The notes: generated by a model from the sequence alone, not told the origin. 64,000 bases of DNA from Clarkia xantiana subsp. parviflora (GCA_036873135.1 JAPTYO010000008.1:29538761-29602760), one strand, 5' to 3'; shown: positions 10,764 to 21,042, counted from the first letter of the stretch. Made by a program: numbers and translations.

Positions 10764-13480
10764 ATGTCTGGTAAGGGATCTCCCTTTGTTGCTTGTTCGT
10801 CTTTTCCTTTCTAATTTTCCAAGAGTCCCACTGTATTTTCTTGCCCTGGTTGCTTTTCAGACAGCGGTTCCAGCTCTGAGGGGAGAAAACCCTTTAGTTT
10901 TGATTATGCTCCAAATGAGATCTCCAATATTGCGTATGATGCAGCTCTCCGAGAGGGTTGTATCACCATCACCTGGGAACCTCGTTTCCCGTATCCTCGG
11001 CATCGCCCCTCGAGTAACCCTGAGGTTACTCGTCCCCAGAAAGGGGAGGTATTTGTCTCTACGGGACAAATATCAGCGGGGATCAGGTTCCCCTTTTGCG
11101 GTAACCTGGTTGAGCTATGCCATTATTACAGAACGCACCCCACTACCTTTTCTCCCCATGCCATCCGCCTCTGGAACGCCTTTCAATTCCTCTGTCTCCG
11201 ACAGAAGTGGGTCTACAGCCTCCAGCTCTTCAGAACCTTTTATGGGATGAAGTGCAATGAGGCAGGGGTTTGCGCCTTCTACCCTCGGATGCCCAAGTGG
11301 AGTAAGCAGCAGCTTGCCCGGTACGGTTGGACCAGTGACACCTGGAAGGTGGTCAAGGGTCGGGGACTCTTGATTGATACAGGGTCTGACAACAGTAGCT
11401 GGAAGAAAAGCTACTTCTTTATCCGTCACTCCTCAATTCCCTGGCCTCGGTGGGAGGTGGTAGCAGACCCTCCGCCTGTCTTCCACACTTATGCTGACGA
11501 GGATTTTGAGACTCTCCAACTTATCCATCTTTATCGGTGGGAGGATTCTTACACTCCTCTCAACGCTAACTCACTCGTGGAGCGGGACCTGGTGCACGCC
11601 GGGATCCGACTCCTCGATATTGTTTCTGGGGGGCAGCTCTTCGACGGCCCTTCCAATATGGTTCCTTGGGTAAACTTCTAACTCTTCTTTGTTTACTGTT
11701 TGCAGCCAAGAAGGTATCTGTGCTGACCGATCTGTTCCTTAAGCAGGGGGAGACTGATGCTGTCCGCCCCTTGCGGAAGAGGAAGTCCGCTAGGAAGACT
11801 GCTGCTAGGTCGGGGTCTCCTTCAGCGGAGCAACCCAAGCGGAAGCGAGTGGATCTGGACCAGCTCTTCGATGTCCAGAATGCTGAAGAAGGTAAACAAC
11901 TCCGACTTGCTATTAAAACATACAAAAGGATGGTCCCGAAGGATTTGATTTCCTCGACCAAGGAAGCCCGCATCGCTGACGTCAAAAGAATCCTTCGAGG
12001 CGAAACTCCTCGAGTCTTGAAGGCAGGCTACTATCATTACCGTGGGAAGGATCAATACGTCTCCCGACGTATCATTTGGTGTAAGAATCCCGATGAACTT
12101 CCTGACTACCTTTCTGAAGCTTCTCATCCTCCAGGTGCAGGTCGCTCGGGAGCTCCATTGGGTGCTGCAGCTTCCGCAGACGCACCGTCTTCAGTGGGGG
12201 TGCCTTCCTCAGCTGGAGAGAAGGTACCGACTGGCGAACAATTTCGTCAGGTGGAGACCTTAGACTCCTCTGAGGAGACTGACGAGGGTGGCCCCCCTCG
12301 TCAGCGTCGGAAGGCGGGGCAATCCCCCTTGAAACCAACCCCTCAGGGGCCGCCTCCTTCGTCTTCTCCGCAGCAGCGGCAGCCATCGCCTATTCACGAG
12401 TTCACTCCTTCCCCTGTTCGGGCCGAGACGGAGACGGAGGCGTGCCCTTCCATTCCTCGTCCTGTTTCTCCTCTTGCTCTTGATGGGAACTTCTACAAGC
12501 CCTTCGATCCTTTGCGAGAGAATGCCCCCTGGACTCCTATCCAGACGCTTCAAGGAGTCCAGCTCACACAAGGGGAGCAGGATCAGGAGCTGGCCCTGCA
12601 TCTGCTGGCAGGCTCGATCCTGCCTACTATGCGGCATCCGATTTGCCTCAATCGGACGCATATGCAGCGGGATGTCAGGGATATGGCCGTGCGCCGCATA
12701 GAGGTAAGACTTCGCTTCTTTCTTTTTTGATGATAAATCGGGTCGTAGGTCCATTAAAACTTTTCCTTCTTATTGCAGGAGCTCGGGGACTACAACCGCC
12801 TCATCGGGTATGTAATTGCCTATGATGAGTCCCGGGAGCGGGACCGAGGGGTCCGCGAGCAGCTTCAGGAGGATCTCAAGGTCTCCCAGTCTTCGCGGGG
12901 AAAGCTTGTCAAGGAGTAGGCTGTCCTCAATCAGAAGATTCGGGACCTCCAGCAGCAGATCGTGGACTTCGAGGGGCTCTTGAGGCAAGAGCGGCAGGAG
13001 CGGGGGGCAGCTGTGGACAGGCTGACCCAGGAGAAGAAGGCTGCCGAGGACAAACTAGTCCTCGAGAAGAAGGCTCTGAAGGAGCTAATCGCGGGATTTC
13101 CTGCGCAGCTGGCCGAAGCGGAGGTAAAGGGCCGGGAGGACTATCGGAGGTCTAATGGCTTCCAAGCTGATGCCATGAAGTTCTTTGGCGCGGAGGTGGA
13201 GAACACTCTCTTCAATGCGGTTGAGGAGCTCCACCTGGAGTACGGGGATGCTATCAACTTCGACAAGTCTCCTTCCCTCGCTCCCTTTGCGAAGAAGTAT
13301 TTTGCTCTTTCCGAGGAGAGTGATGGGGGGAGTACCCCTGTAATTGTCGAAGACGCTTCTGAACTTCCAAGTGCGGACGCCCCGATAGTCAATCCTCCTG
13401 AAGCCAACCCTGTGGATCCCTCTGTTACCGACTCCGCGGACCCAGCTGCTGCCAACGCTGCCGACAAGGACCAAGCTTGA
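10764..13480 (+). pseudogene. Antisense accessory gene (aORF) of the Tat element, spliced, with lesions
   Basis: Exon 1 is only ATGTCTG (10764-10770). Intron 1 (10771-10860, GTAAG...TTTTCAG) restores the frame into exon 2 (10861-11669). Exon 2 encodes a domain with RFPFCGNL, HPTTFSPHAIRLWNAF and following Trp-rich segments, similar to the plant 'putative gypsy type transposon' domain (Pfam Transposase_28). Exon 3 (11706-12703) is basic (KRKSARK, KRKR, nuclear-signal-like) and Pro/Ser-rich. Intron 3 is 12704-12778, and exon 4 to 13480 is a coiled coil (QEKKAAEDKLVLEKKALK) with an acidic tail. Lesions: the 36-nt gap at 11670-11705 has intron-like ends and a CTAAC branch site but is too short and puts exon 3 out of frame by one; TAG at 12917 is an in-frame stop. 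Function is unknown; Tat elements carry such ORFs on the opposite strand to gag-pol. Confidence 0.65.
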
Positions 13481-13659
13481 ATGTTTACTTTTAGAGTCCT
13501 TGTATCTTCTTCTCTTTTGTCATCGTCGGGCCCTTGAGCCCTTATCAATATCAGACTTCTTTGGTTCTGATTCTTTCGTTGCACTTCTCCGAGTGACTTT
13601 ACTATACGCGCTTAGGTCGAAACCTCGACACTTAAGACATTTTCGTACGTCCTTCCTGA

Positions 13660-14395
13660 CAATTTTATCTCTCGCGCCACTTAAGGCGACTTAATATCGT
13701 GCACCACTGAAGGCGACTTTACATCGTGCACCACTTAAGGCGACTTTTCAACCTGCGCCACTTAAGGCGACTTAATATCGTGCACCACTTACGGCGACTT
13801 TTCAGTACTTAGAATAAATCTAAAACACACGCATCACTTAAGACGACTTAATATCGTGCACCACTTAAGGCGACTTTTCAACTTGCGCCACTTAAGGCGA
13901 CTTAATATCGTGCACCACTGAAGGCGACTTTACATCGTGCACCACTCTAAGGATCGTGCACCACTTAAGGCGACTTAGTCCCGCGCATCACTTAAGACGA
14001 CTTAATTATTACTTAGAGTAAATCTAAGAATCACGCATCACTTAAGACGACTTAATATCGTGCACCACCCAAGGCGACTTTTCGATACTTAGAATATATC
14101 CAAGGATTGTGCACCACTTAAGGCGACTTTTCTCGTGCACCACTCAAGGCGACTTTTTCTCGTGCACAACTGAAGGCGACTTTTATACTTAGCATAAATC
14201 TAAGGACAACTCTTTTTGGAAGCAACCTCTTTATTTATTGATGGCATAAAATTGGCTTACATCGAATTAAACGATAAACAGCATACACCACTTAAGGCGA
14301 TTTTACCACTTAAGGCGATTTTACCACTTAAGGCGACTTTATCGGGCACCACTTAAGGCGACTTCATCGGGCACCACTTAAGGCGACTTTCTTCA
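13660..14395. repeat. Minisatellite, ~25-30 bp units, between pol and the antisense gene
   Basis: More than 20 units share CACTTAAGGCGACTT, alternating with ATCGTGCAC or TTTTCAACCTGCGC. A few longer spacers hold ACTTAGAATAAATCTAA. The array ends exactly where the pol stop begins (14393). Tandem repeats in this position are known for Tat/Ogre elements and can seed satellite DNA. Confidence 0.9.
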
Positions 14396-17300
14396 AGCAT
14401 GGTGTTTCTTCAAGTGTTCACCACTAAAAGAATGCTTTAACGTTCTGCCATCGAGGTCTTCCAACTTGTAGGCATTCGGAGCTGGCATCCCCACGATTTT
14501 ATAAGGTCCTTCCCATTTTGGTGACATCTTGTTGATTCGATCCAAAAGGGTGAACTCGTTGCGACGCCAAACCAGCTCCCCGACGAAGAACTGTCGGGAC
14601 TTCACTCGCCGATTGTAGTACCTGGCCGTCGCCAAACGCATGCGAGCTTGGACTTCATCGGCTTCCCGCCTCTTCTCTTCGAGTAAGTCCAAGTCCAGGC
14701 GTCTCATCTCATCGTTCGTCGGGGGCTCGTAATATCTCATCCGATGGGACGCCACAGCTACCTCCACGGGGGCGACAACCTCCATGCCATAAACGAGGCC
14801 AAACGGAGTCTCCCCGGTTGATCGTTTGGGTGTCGTTCTAACAGCCCAAAGCACGTTTTCCAGTTCGTTCAGCCATTTGCCCTTCAAAGCATAGACCCTC
14901 TTCTTGAGGCCGTCCATCACGATTTTGTTGGCTGATTCTACCTGGCCATTGGTCTGAGCATGGCGCACAGAAGCTGTCCGATGCTCGATGTTCAACTCCT
15001 CCAGATACTCCCTCACCTGAGAGCCGTTAAACGGTGGACCATTGTCGCTGATCACCACCTTAGGAATCCCATATCTGGACACGATATGGGTCTGGAGGAA
15101 CTTGACGATCTGGTTCCCTGTTGTTCTGGCCAACGCCTTCGCCTCTATCCATTTTGAAAAATAATCGATAGCTACAAGTAAATACTTACATTGTCCTTGT
15201 GCTTGTGGAAGAGGTCCCACCAAGTCGATGCCCCACTGCGCGAAGGGCCATGCACTCTTGATGGATGTCAGATTAGCGGCCGGAGCCACGATACTCGGGG
15301 CGTACCGCTGGCACGCGTCACAGGATCGGACCAACGCCGTTGCTTCCTTGTTCATCGTGGGCCAATAATAGCCCAAGTTCAGCACCTTCCTCATAATGGA
15401 TCGGGCCCCTTCGTGACAAGCCGCGACCCCTTCATGCATTTCCTTCAGGATTCGACTGGTGTCGGGTTCTGCTACACATTTCAAGTACGGAGTCGAGAAC
15501 CAGCCCTTCTTGTATAGCTGATTGTCCAGCATCACATAATTGGCCGCGATCCGACGTATCCTGTCCGCTGCCACTTGATCATCGGGGACTGCCCCCGTAG
15601 TCAGGTACGCGACTATCGGGGTCATCCAGGTTGGCTCTTCCTCCGATCTTGCTTCAATGGTGCACACCTGTGTTGGGTCGATGGTCGATAAGATCACCTT
15701 CTCCAAGAAGTGCACCTTCCGATTTTCTTCCAAGGGTGCCCCCAGGGCAAATTTGCTCAAGGCGTCTGCCTCTACATTTTCCTCCCTCGGAATTGCCTCG
15801 ATATCGAAGCTTTTGAAGCTCTCCTTCAAGGTTTGTACCTCTCGTAGATACTTCTTCATTATCGGGCTCCTCGCTTCGTATCGCCCTTGAACCTGGTTCA
15901 CGATTAAAGCTGCGTCGCACTTCACTCTCAAGTGATCGATTCCAGTGCCCTTAGAAATTTTTAGGCCCGTGATAAGAGCTTCATACTCCGCTTCATTGTT
16001 CGTGGCCTTGAATGTTAAAGCCAAGGCGTATCGGAGTGGCTCACCTTCACCCGGTGGTATCTGCAAAATGCCCGCTCCTGATCCATCTGAACTCGCGGAG
16101 CCATCCGTGTACATCTCCCAGGTATTTTCCTTGTTTGGCTGTTCTGATTGCTCTGCCCTCTCTGGTTGTTCCTCTATCGGGACCTCCATAGTTGCCCCCT
16201 CTACAGGGCCCGCATCTTCCAGATCGGGGGCTGTAGATTCTGCTATAAAATCCGCCAACGCCTGGCCCTTAATTGCCGTTCTTGGAGCAAAGTGTATCCG
16301 AAACTCACTAAGCTCTACTGCCCATTTCACTAATCTCCCCGACGCATCCGTTCGGTTCAAAAAATGCTTCAAAGGCTGGTTCTTCAGCACAGTGATCTCG
16401 TGCGCGTGGAAATAAGGCCTTAGCTTCCGAGCAGTAATAATCAACGCAAAGAGGTACTTCTCAACGGCGGGATAGTTCAATTCAGATTTGGCAAATGCCT
16501 TGCTTACATAATAGACGGGGACTTGATTACCCTCGACAATCTTTATTAACACAGAGCTAATGGCAAATTCAGAAACAGCCAAATAAAGGTAGAGCGGCTC
16601 GCCTGGAACCGGTTTCGCCAACGGCGGGAGTGTGCGAAGGTGCTGCTTGAGTGCTTGGAACGCCTCTTCACATTTGGCGGTCCATTCGAATTTTTTGTTG
16701 GCTCTCAAGACTTCGAAAAACGGCATTGATCGGTCGCTGGCTTTGGACAAGAAGCGATTCATTGCAGCTAGTCGGCCATTCAGCACTTGCACCTCCCGAT
16801 GGTTTATCGGAGACTGCATCTCCTCGATTGCCCTCAGCTTCTCAGGATTCACTTCAATTCCTCTTTGGCTCACCATGAAGCCCAAAAACTTCCCTGAGTG
16901 GACTCCGAAGGCGCATTTCGACGGGTTCAAGCGAACTTGATGGAGCCTCATCCGCTCAAACGCCATGGTAAGGTTGTGCACGTGATCCTCGGCTTGTCGG
17001 GACTTCACTAGCATATCATCCACGTAAGCTTCCATGGTTTCTCCCAGCATATCTCCAAACATTTTGTTCACCATCCGTTGGTAGGTTGCCCCGGCATTGA
17101 TCAACCCGAAAGGCATGACATCGTAGTGATAGATGTCACTGTCTGCGTAGAACGCTGTATGGGGGGCGTCTTCCTTGGCCATCTTGATTTGGTTGTAGCC
17201 TGAATACGCGTCCATGAAACTCAACAGTTCGTGTCCCGACGTGGCATCCACCAACTGATCGATTCTCGGGAGTGGATAGCAGTCCTTTGGGCAAGCCTTG

Positions 17301-18622
17301 TTCAAGTCGCGGAAGTCCACACACATTCGCCATTTCCCGTTGGTCTTCTTCACCAGCACTGGGTTGGCCACCCAAGTCTGGAATCGGAGCTCCTTAATGA
17401 ACCCAGCATCGAGCAACCTGCCCACTTCCTGCTGGATCGCGATCTTCTTATCCGTGCCCATCGGACGCCTTTTCTGTGTGATAGGCTTGATCGCGGGGTC
17501 TATCTTCAGCTCGTGTACGATCACATCGGGGCTGATTCCTGGCATATCGCTGGGGGACCAGGCAAACAGCTCCTTGAACTCCTTCAGCAACTCCACCAGT
17601 TTTTGGGCTGTCTCTTCAGTCAGGGCAGACCCGATTTTCACCTTCCTCTGGGGTCCGTCGATCTCGACTTCTTTCAGATCTTCTACGGGGGCGGGACGCC
17701 CAAACTCTTCTCTGGGATCTGTGTCTGTCTGGAGGACAGTCATGGCCTCTCGCCTCCTCCTCCGGGTGGCATTAACATAGCACTTTCGGGAAGCCACCTG
17801 GTCGCCCTTGACCTCTCCGACTCCGTGGTCGGTCGGGAACTTCATCTTCTGGTGCACAGTCGAGGCAACCGCCATCAAGGGATTAATGGTGGTTCTCCCG
17901 ATAATCGCGTTGTAGGTCCCCGCGGAATCAACCACGACAAACTCTACGTTCCTCCTTTCTGATTTCCACCCACTACCAAACTCTACTGGTAAGGTGATTA
18001 CTCCTAGCGGGTAGGAGGTTGAGCCAGAGAACCCGACCATCGGGAAGTTTGCCTCCTTCAGATCTTTCTTTGTCTTCCCCATAGCTTCCAGTGCGTCCAT
18101 GAATAGAATGTCGGAGGAGCTTCCTCCATCGATTAAAATTCTCTTCATCTCAAACCCATCCACATCCAAGGTTACCACCAAGGCATCGTCGTGCGGAGTC
18201 TCCACGCCTATGAGGTCTTCCGATGAGAAGGAGATTACCATCTCTTCTTTCAAGGTCCAAGAGCGGGACCTCTTACCCAGTACCACCGCCGTAGGGATTC
18301 TAGAGGCATAGACCTCTCGGGCGGATGAGGTATCACCTCCAGCAGCAAATCCTCCATGAATCACGTTGATAACTCGTCTCTCCTTGCGAGCGCCAGATGA
18401 CTCTGGATCAGTTCTCTTCTTTTTCGGGGACCGATCGCGGGATCGGGAACGGGAATGCGATCGAGACCGAGAGCGGGATCGGCACCGCTTATCCCCGACG
18501 AATTCCTTGAGCTTCCCCTTCTGGATTAGCTTTTCAATTTCCTTCTTCAGTTCCCGACAGTGATTGGTGTCGTGACCATTTGCGCGGTGAAATCGACAGT
18601 AGCGATCCGTGCGGGATCCCAA
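14393..18622 (-). CDS. Pol polyprotein of the Tat element: protease, RT, RNase H, second RNase H, integrase
   Basis: A 1,409-codon open frame without internal stops. A C/H zinc-knuckle-like motif is at residues 9-22 and an Arg/Ser stretch at 47-70. The protease has an IDGGSSSDIL active site at 164-173 (DGGSS in place of DTG/DSG, as in many Tat elements). The reverse transcriptase has YVDD at 533-536, then Ty3 RNase H. A second RNase H starts with TDGSA (Asp 840) around 835-965; it is the archaeal-type domain of Tat elements. Integrase has Asp1133, Asp1193 and Glu1229 (DD35E) and an HHCC-type zinc region upstream ending CDACQR. The ATG at 18622 is probably not the true start: the frame is open upstream and the zinc motif normally ends gag. 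It copies element RNA into DNA and inserts it. Confidence 0.92.
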   Translation of the reverse strand: MGSRTDRYCRFHRANGHDTNHCRELKKEIEKLIQKGKLKEFVGDKRCRSRSRSRSHSRSRSRDRSPKKKRTDPESSGARKERRVINVIHGGFAAGGDTSSAREVYASRIPTAVVLGKRSRSWTLKEEMVISFSSEDLIGVETPHDDALVVTLDVDGFEMKRILIDGGSSSDILFMDALEAMGKTKKDLKEANFPMVGFSGSTSYPLGVITLPVEFGSGWKSERRNVEFVVVDSAGTYNAIIGRTTINPLMAVASTVHQKMKFPTDHGVGEVKGDQVASRKCYVNATRRRRREAMTVLQTDTDPREEFGRPAPVEDLKEVEIDGPQRKVKIGSALTEETAQKLVELLKEFKELFAWSPSDMPGISPDVIVHELKIDPAIKPITQKRRPMGTDKKIAIQQEVGRLLDAGFIKELRFQTWVANPVLVKKTNGKWRMCVDFRDLNKACPKDCYPLPRIDQLVDATSGHELLSFMDAYSGYNQIKMAKEDAPHTAFYADSDIYHYDVMPFGLINAGATYQRMVNKMFGDMLGETMEAYVDDMLVKSRQAEDHVHNLTMAFERMRLHQVRLNPSKCAFGVHSGKFLGFMVSQRGIEVNPEKLRAIEEMQSPINHREVQVLNGRLAAMNRFLSKASDRSMPFFEVLRANKKFEWTAKCEEAFQALKQHLRTLPPLAKPVPGEPLYLYLAVSEFAISSVLIKIVEGNQVPVYYVSKAFAKSELNYPAVEKYLFALIITARKLRPYFHAHEITVLKNQPLKHFLNRTDASGRLVKWAVELSEFRIHFAPRTAIKGQALADFIAESTAPDLEDAGPVEGATMEVPIEEQPERAEQSEQPNKENTWEMYTDGSASSDGSGAGILQIPPGEGEPLRYALALTFKATNNEAEYEALITGLKISKGTGIDHLRVKCDAALIVNQVQGRYEARSPIMKKYLREVQTLKESFKSFDIEAIPREENVEADALSKFALGAPLEENRKVHFLEKVILSTIDPTQVCTIEARSEEEPTWMTPIVAYLTTGAVPDDQVAADRIRRIAANYVMLDNQLYKKGWFSTPYLKCVAEPDTSRILKEMHEGVAACHEGARSIMRKVLNLGYYWPTMNKEATALVRSCDACQRYAPSIVAPAANLTSIKSAWPFAQWGIDLVGPLPQAQGQCKYLLVAIDYFSKWIEAKALARTTGNQIVKFLQTHIVSRYGIPKVVISDNGPPFNGSQVREYLEELNIEHRTASVRHAQTNGQVESANKIVMDGLKKRVYALKGKWLNELENVLWAVRTTPKRSTGETPFGLVYGMEVVAPVEVAVASHRMRYYEPPTNDEMRRLDLDLLEEKRREADEVQARMRLATARYYNRRVKSRQFFVGELVWRRNEFTLLDRINKMSPKWEGPYKIVGMPAPNAYKLEDLDGRTLKHSFSGEHLKKHHA

Positions 18623-19997
18623 GAATTCTCCCTCTTTCTTCGGGGGGGTACCTGGAGATACCTTGTCGTTCCATGACTGTTAGCACCTCCGCCATGGAGC
18701 AGTTGAGAGGAATGTCGAAATCCTCCCGCTTATCCTTCCTTGAAGAACGTCTATCGTCCCTCCGATCCGGACGGCCTCGATTCTTGCTATTGTCGGGTTT
18801 ACCCTTTGACTTACGATCGTCGAAAGGTTTAACCGACTGCTTTCCTTTGTTCGACTTTGGGGGCTCCAGTTCTCCCGCGGCTATCTTCGACTCCTGGACA
18901 TCGATCTGCCGTTTTACCCTTTTCTGCAATGCCTCCATATTCCACACAGCTTTCTCAGCCACGCTGTGCATCAGGTCGGAGCCATAGGGGGCTGTCAGGT
19001 TCCGAATAAAGGTGCGGATGGTTTCGCCCTCTGAGATTTCTTCGTCTATCTCTGCTACGCTGGCTGTGTACCGCTGGTAATAGTGAGCCAGCGATTCATC
19101 GGGCCATTGCACCACCTGAGTCAGGGACCTCACGCTCTTCAATAAACGCCTCCGACCCTGGTACTGCTGAATGAATCGGTCGTGCATGTCTGCCCAGCAA
19201 GTGATGTAGCCTGGGGGCAGACTAAAGAACCAGGTCAGGGCTCTTTCTCCAAGTGTGTTTGGAAACAGTGTACACACTATGTCCTCGCTCGGGGCTCTTC
19301 CCAGACACGCCATGAGGTGCTTCTGGACATGGCGAACTGGATCTCTTTCTCCATCATACTCCTTTATCGTGGGGATGCCTAGCCCAGGCGGGGCTAGGGT
19401 GTCGATAAGTCGGGGGACGAAGGGATGAGTGGATCGATCCCTTAGCTCCGACACCAGCGGCTTCTGCTCTCCCATACAGATGTTCACGATCTTTACCACC
19501 TGGTCGGGAGTGATGGGACCATTCAGGGGGATGGTCCTGTGCTGTACTAGTCTTGGTCCATCAACCACGAACCTCTCCGGCTGACCGGTTGCCCTACCTC
19601 TGTCCTGGCCTCGGGGCGGGGTTTCCTGTGCGTTCTGACCCTCTGTTGGCGGGGCCACTTCCTCCAACGGGGGCATCTCCTCCTGCCTCCTTGCAGCCTC
19701 TCTCCGATCCAGGAGAGCCTCCACGGCTGCCAGGAACATGGGCATGGCTTCCGCCACAGCCCTTGTCAAGTCTGCAGCTGGGGGGGCCTCCTGCCCCCTG
19801 TTGCCCTGGTGCTGAGGAGCAACATCTTCGGGATCTCCATTGTGCCCCCCTGTCTGGGAGAGCTCAGCCGGGGGATGGTTCTGGTTTTCCTCCTGTTCCG
19901 GTACTGAATCCAGATTCGTTGCAGCGGGGTGACGGGAACCACCGGATTGTCCCTGTCTTCTGTGCTTGCCAGCCGCCATCGATCGAGTAGAAGGCAT
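18534..19997 (-). CDS. Gag of the Tat element
   Basis: The open frame extends to 20099 inside the LTR, but the first ATG after the PBS is at 19997, giving 487 residues. A low-complexity N-terminal half (Glu, Pro, Gln-rich) is followed by a retrotransposon gag domain. In it, GIPTIKEYDGERDP, the phrase ALTWFFSLPPG, and the helix around FIQQYQGRR are characteristic. A Lys/Arg-rich tail follows. The frame ends 88 nt into pol, after a run of seven G (plus strand 18642-18648) where the frame changes. Gag forms the particle that packages the RNA. Confidence 0.88.
   Translation of the reverse strand: MPSTRSMAAGKHRRQGQSGGSRHPAATNLDSVPEQEENQNHPPAELSQTGGHNGDPEDVAPQHQGNRGQEAPPAADLTRAVAEAMPMFLAAVEALLDRREAARRQEEMPPLEEVAPPTEGQNAQETPPRGQDRGRATGQPERFVVDGPRLVQHRTIPLNGPITPDQVVKIVNICMGEQKPLVSELRDRSTHPFVPRLIDTLAPPGLGIPTIKEYDGERDPVRHVQKHLMACLGRAPSEDIVCTLFPNTLGERALTWFFSLPPGYITCWADMHDRFIQQYQGRRRLLKSVRSLTQVVQWPDESLAHYYQRYTASVAEIDEEISEGETIRTFIRNLTAPYGSDLMHSVAEKAVWNMEALQKRVKRQIDVQESKIAAGELEPPKSNKGKQSVKPFDDRKSKGKPDNSKNRGRPDRRDDRRSSRKDKREDFDIPLNCSMAEVLTVMERQGISRYPPEERGRILGIPHGSLLSISPRKWSRHQSLSGTEEGN
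18642..18648 (-). other. Homopolymer (C7 on the coding strand) at the gag-pol frame change
   Basis: Upstream of the run gag continues in one frame; the residues just before the zinc motif of pol read sensibly only in the other. One base fewer would give a single gag-pol frame, which is usual for this group. It may be a replication or sequencing slip or a true frameshift site. Confidence 0.55.
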
Positions 19998-20008
19998 ATC
20001 AGCTTTTT

Positions 20009-20033
20009 GTTTGATTCCCACAGACGGCGCCAA
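20009..20033 (-). other. Primer-binding site of the Tat element
   Basis: On the minus strand TTGGCGCCGTCTGTGGGAAT follows the 5' LTR end (...CCAACA). TGGCGCCGTCTGTGGGAA is a recurrent PBS of plant Tat-lineage elements; the start TGGCGCC fits the 3' end of tRNA-Asp-type tRNAs. Confidence 0.75.
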
Positions 20034-20731
20034 TGTTGGATCACGGTGGAACTCCGGTACGGACTTTGACGGCAATCCTAGCTCCTTCGCTCCACGCAAT
20101 CCTGCAAGAGGGGATAGACCGGGCGGTGACCCAGAATCCCTCTCCGATGCTTAAATGAGTATCTCGTATGACTGGCAAGCAGTAATCTCAAAGTGTATTG
20201 AACTCAACGTAAGTCTTTCTGAGGTGATCTCCTGCCCTTTTATAGGCAAAGAGATGCCTCAGGTACCTGGCGAACCGTTAGGGGTGGTTAGCCCGTATCC
20301 CGCATATCTCGGACGTGATCTCGCGTATCTCAGCCATGCCCCGCGTATCTCGGCCACGCTCCGTGTATCTTAACCACGTTCCGCGTATTTCGGCCACGCC
20401 CCGCATATCTTGGCCTTATCCTCTGATAACGAGTCCCGACTCCCGTCGGGGACTCCAGAGTTATCTCGTTGTGTCACCGCTCGGGGCCCCTCGTCATCGT
20501 GACAGGGCCAATCATTCTCAGGGATTCATCATCGGGGCCTACTTAAAGGCTTCTCATCGGGAGCTTCCAGCTCCACTGTCGGGACCGACTCCGTCGGGAC
20601 CTTTCGTCGTCGGGACTCCCTTCGTTGGGACCCTTCTCCTTAGGTCATCTTGACCTTCATTTTGGGCCTGGTGGGCCTGTTTGCCGTTTCCTCACCGTTA
20701 AAGGGCCTGACGGCTATAGTCGAACCCATCA
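20034..20731 (-). repeat. 5' LTR of the Tat element, with TATA box
   Basis: 698 bp, matching the 3' LTR except at two sites. On the minus strand TATAAAA (20244-20238) in CCTATAAAAGGG is the likely TATA box of the genomic RNA. GTCGGGAC-type and CGCGTATCTCGGCC-type short repeats lie upstream of it. Confidence 0.95.
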
Positions 20732-20736
20732 ACATT

Positions 20737-21042
20737 AATATCAATATTTTAGACATTCTATTTTAACAACTCTATAATATCTGACACCTTACATTGACAA
20801 CTTAAATATTTGAGACATCTAATAACAATAAGATCAATATTTTAGACATTCTATTTTAACAACCGTATAATTTCACACAAGTCTTAAACATTCAAAGTGA
20901 ACATCTTCAAACACTTGTAGACCTTAAATGAACAAAACATGAATATAAACAGCGGAAATAATTCTTAATAGTTCATCATCAACTGCATTAACAAGTCTTA
21001 CAAAATGACATAAACTTAACCCTATCACAGATAATACAGTTC
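20737..21042. repeat. MULE centre, right part
   Basis: This segment continues the TTAGACATTCTATTTTAAC / CAGACACCTTA repeats of 8990-9501 across the retrotransposon insertion. It then becomes unique sequence that is probably the 3' untranslated region of the GRF zinc-finger gene. No other gene is seen. Confidence 0.6.

Larger units (their letters stand above)
9502..20731 (-). mobile_element. Ty3/gypsy LTR retrotransposon, Tat lineage (11,230 bp)
   Basis: Two 698-bp LTRs (9502-10199 and 20034-20731), TG...CA on both strands, differ at two positions by my reading (about 9994 and 10096). They are flanked by the perfect 5-bp duplication ACATT (9497-9501 and 20732-20736). On the minus strand the order is LTR, PBS, gag, pol (PR-RT-RNase H-second RNase H-integrase), minisatellite, then a long region with an antisense gene, polypurine tract and LTR. 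Integrase after RNase H places it in Ty3; the extra archaeal-type RNase H and the antisense gene are marks of the Tat lineage (Retand, Grande, RIRE2 relatives). It is GC-richer than its surroundings. Confidence 0.95.

Noticed and set aside
13660..14395. Regular direct repeats as a CRISPR-like array
   Set aside because: Units are imperfect, the 'spacers' are themselves repeated, and the array is internal to a plant retrotransposon.
14960..19990. Many plus-strand ORFs of 60-240 codons
   Set aside because: They are antisense shadows of the gag and pol frames with no domain of their own.
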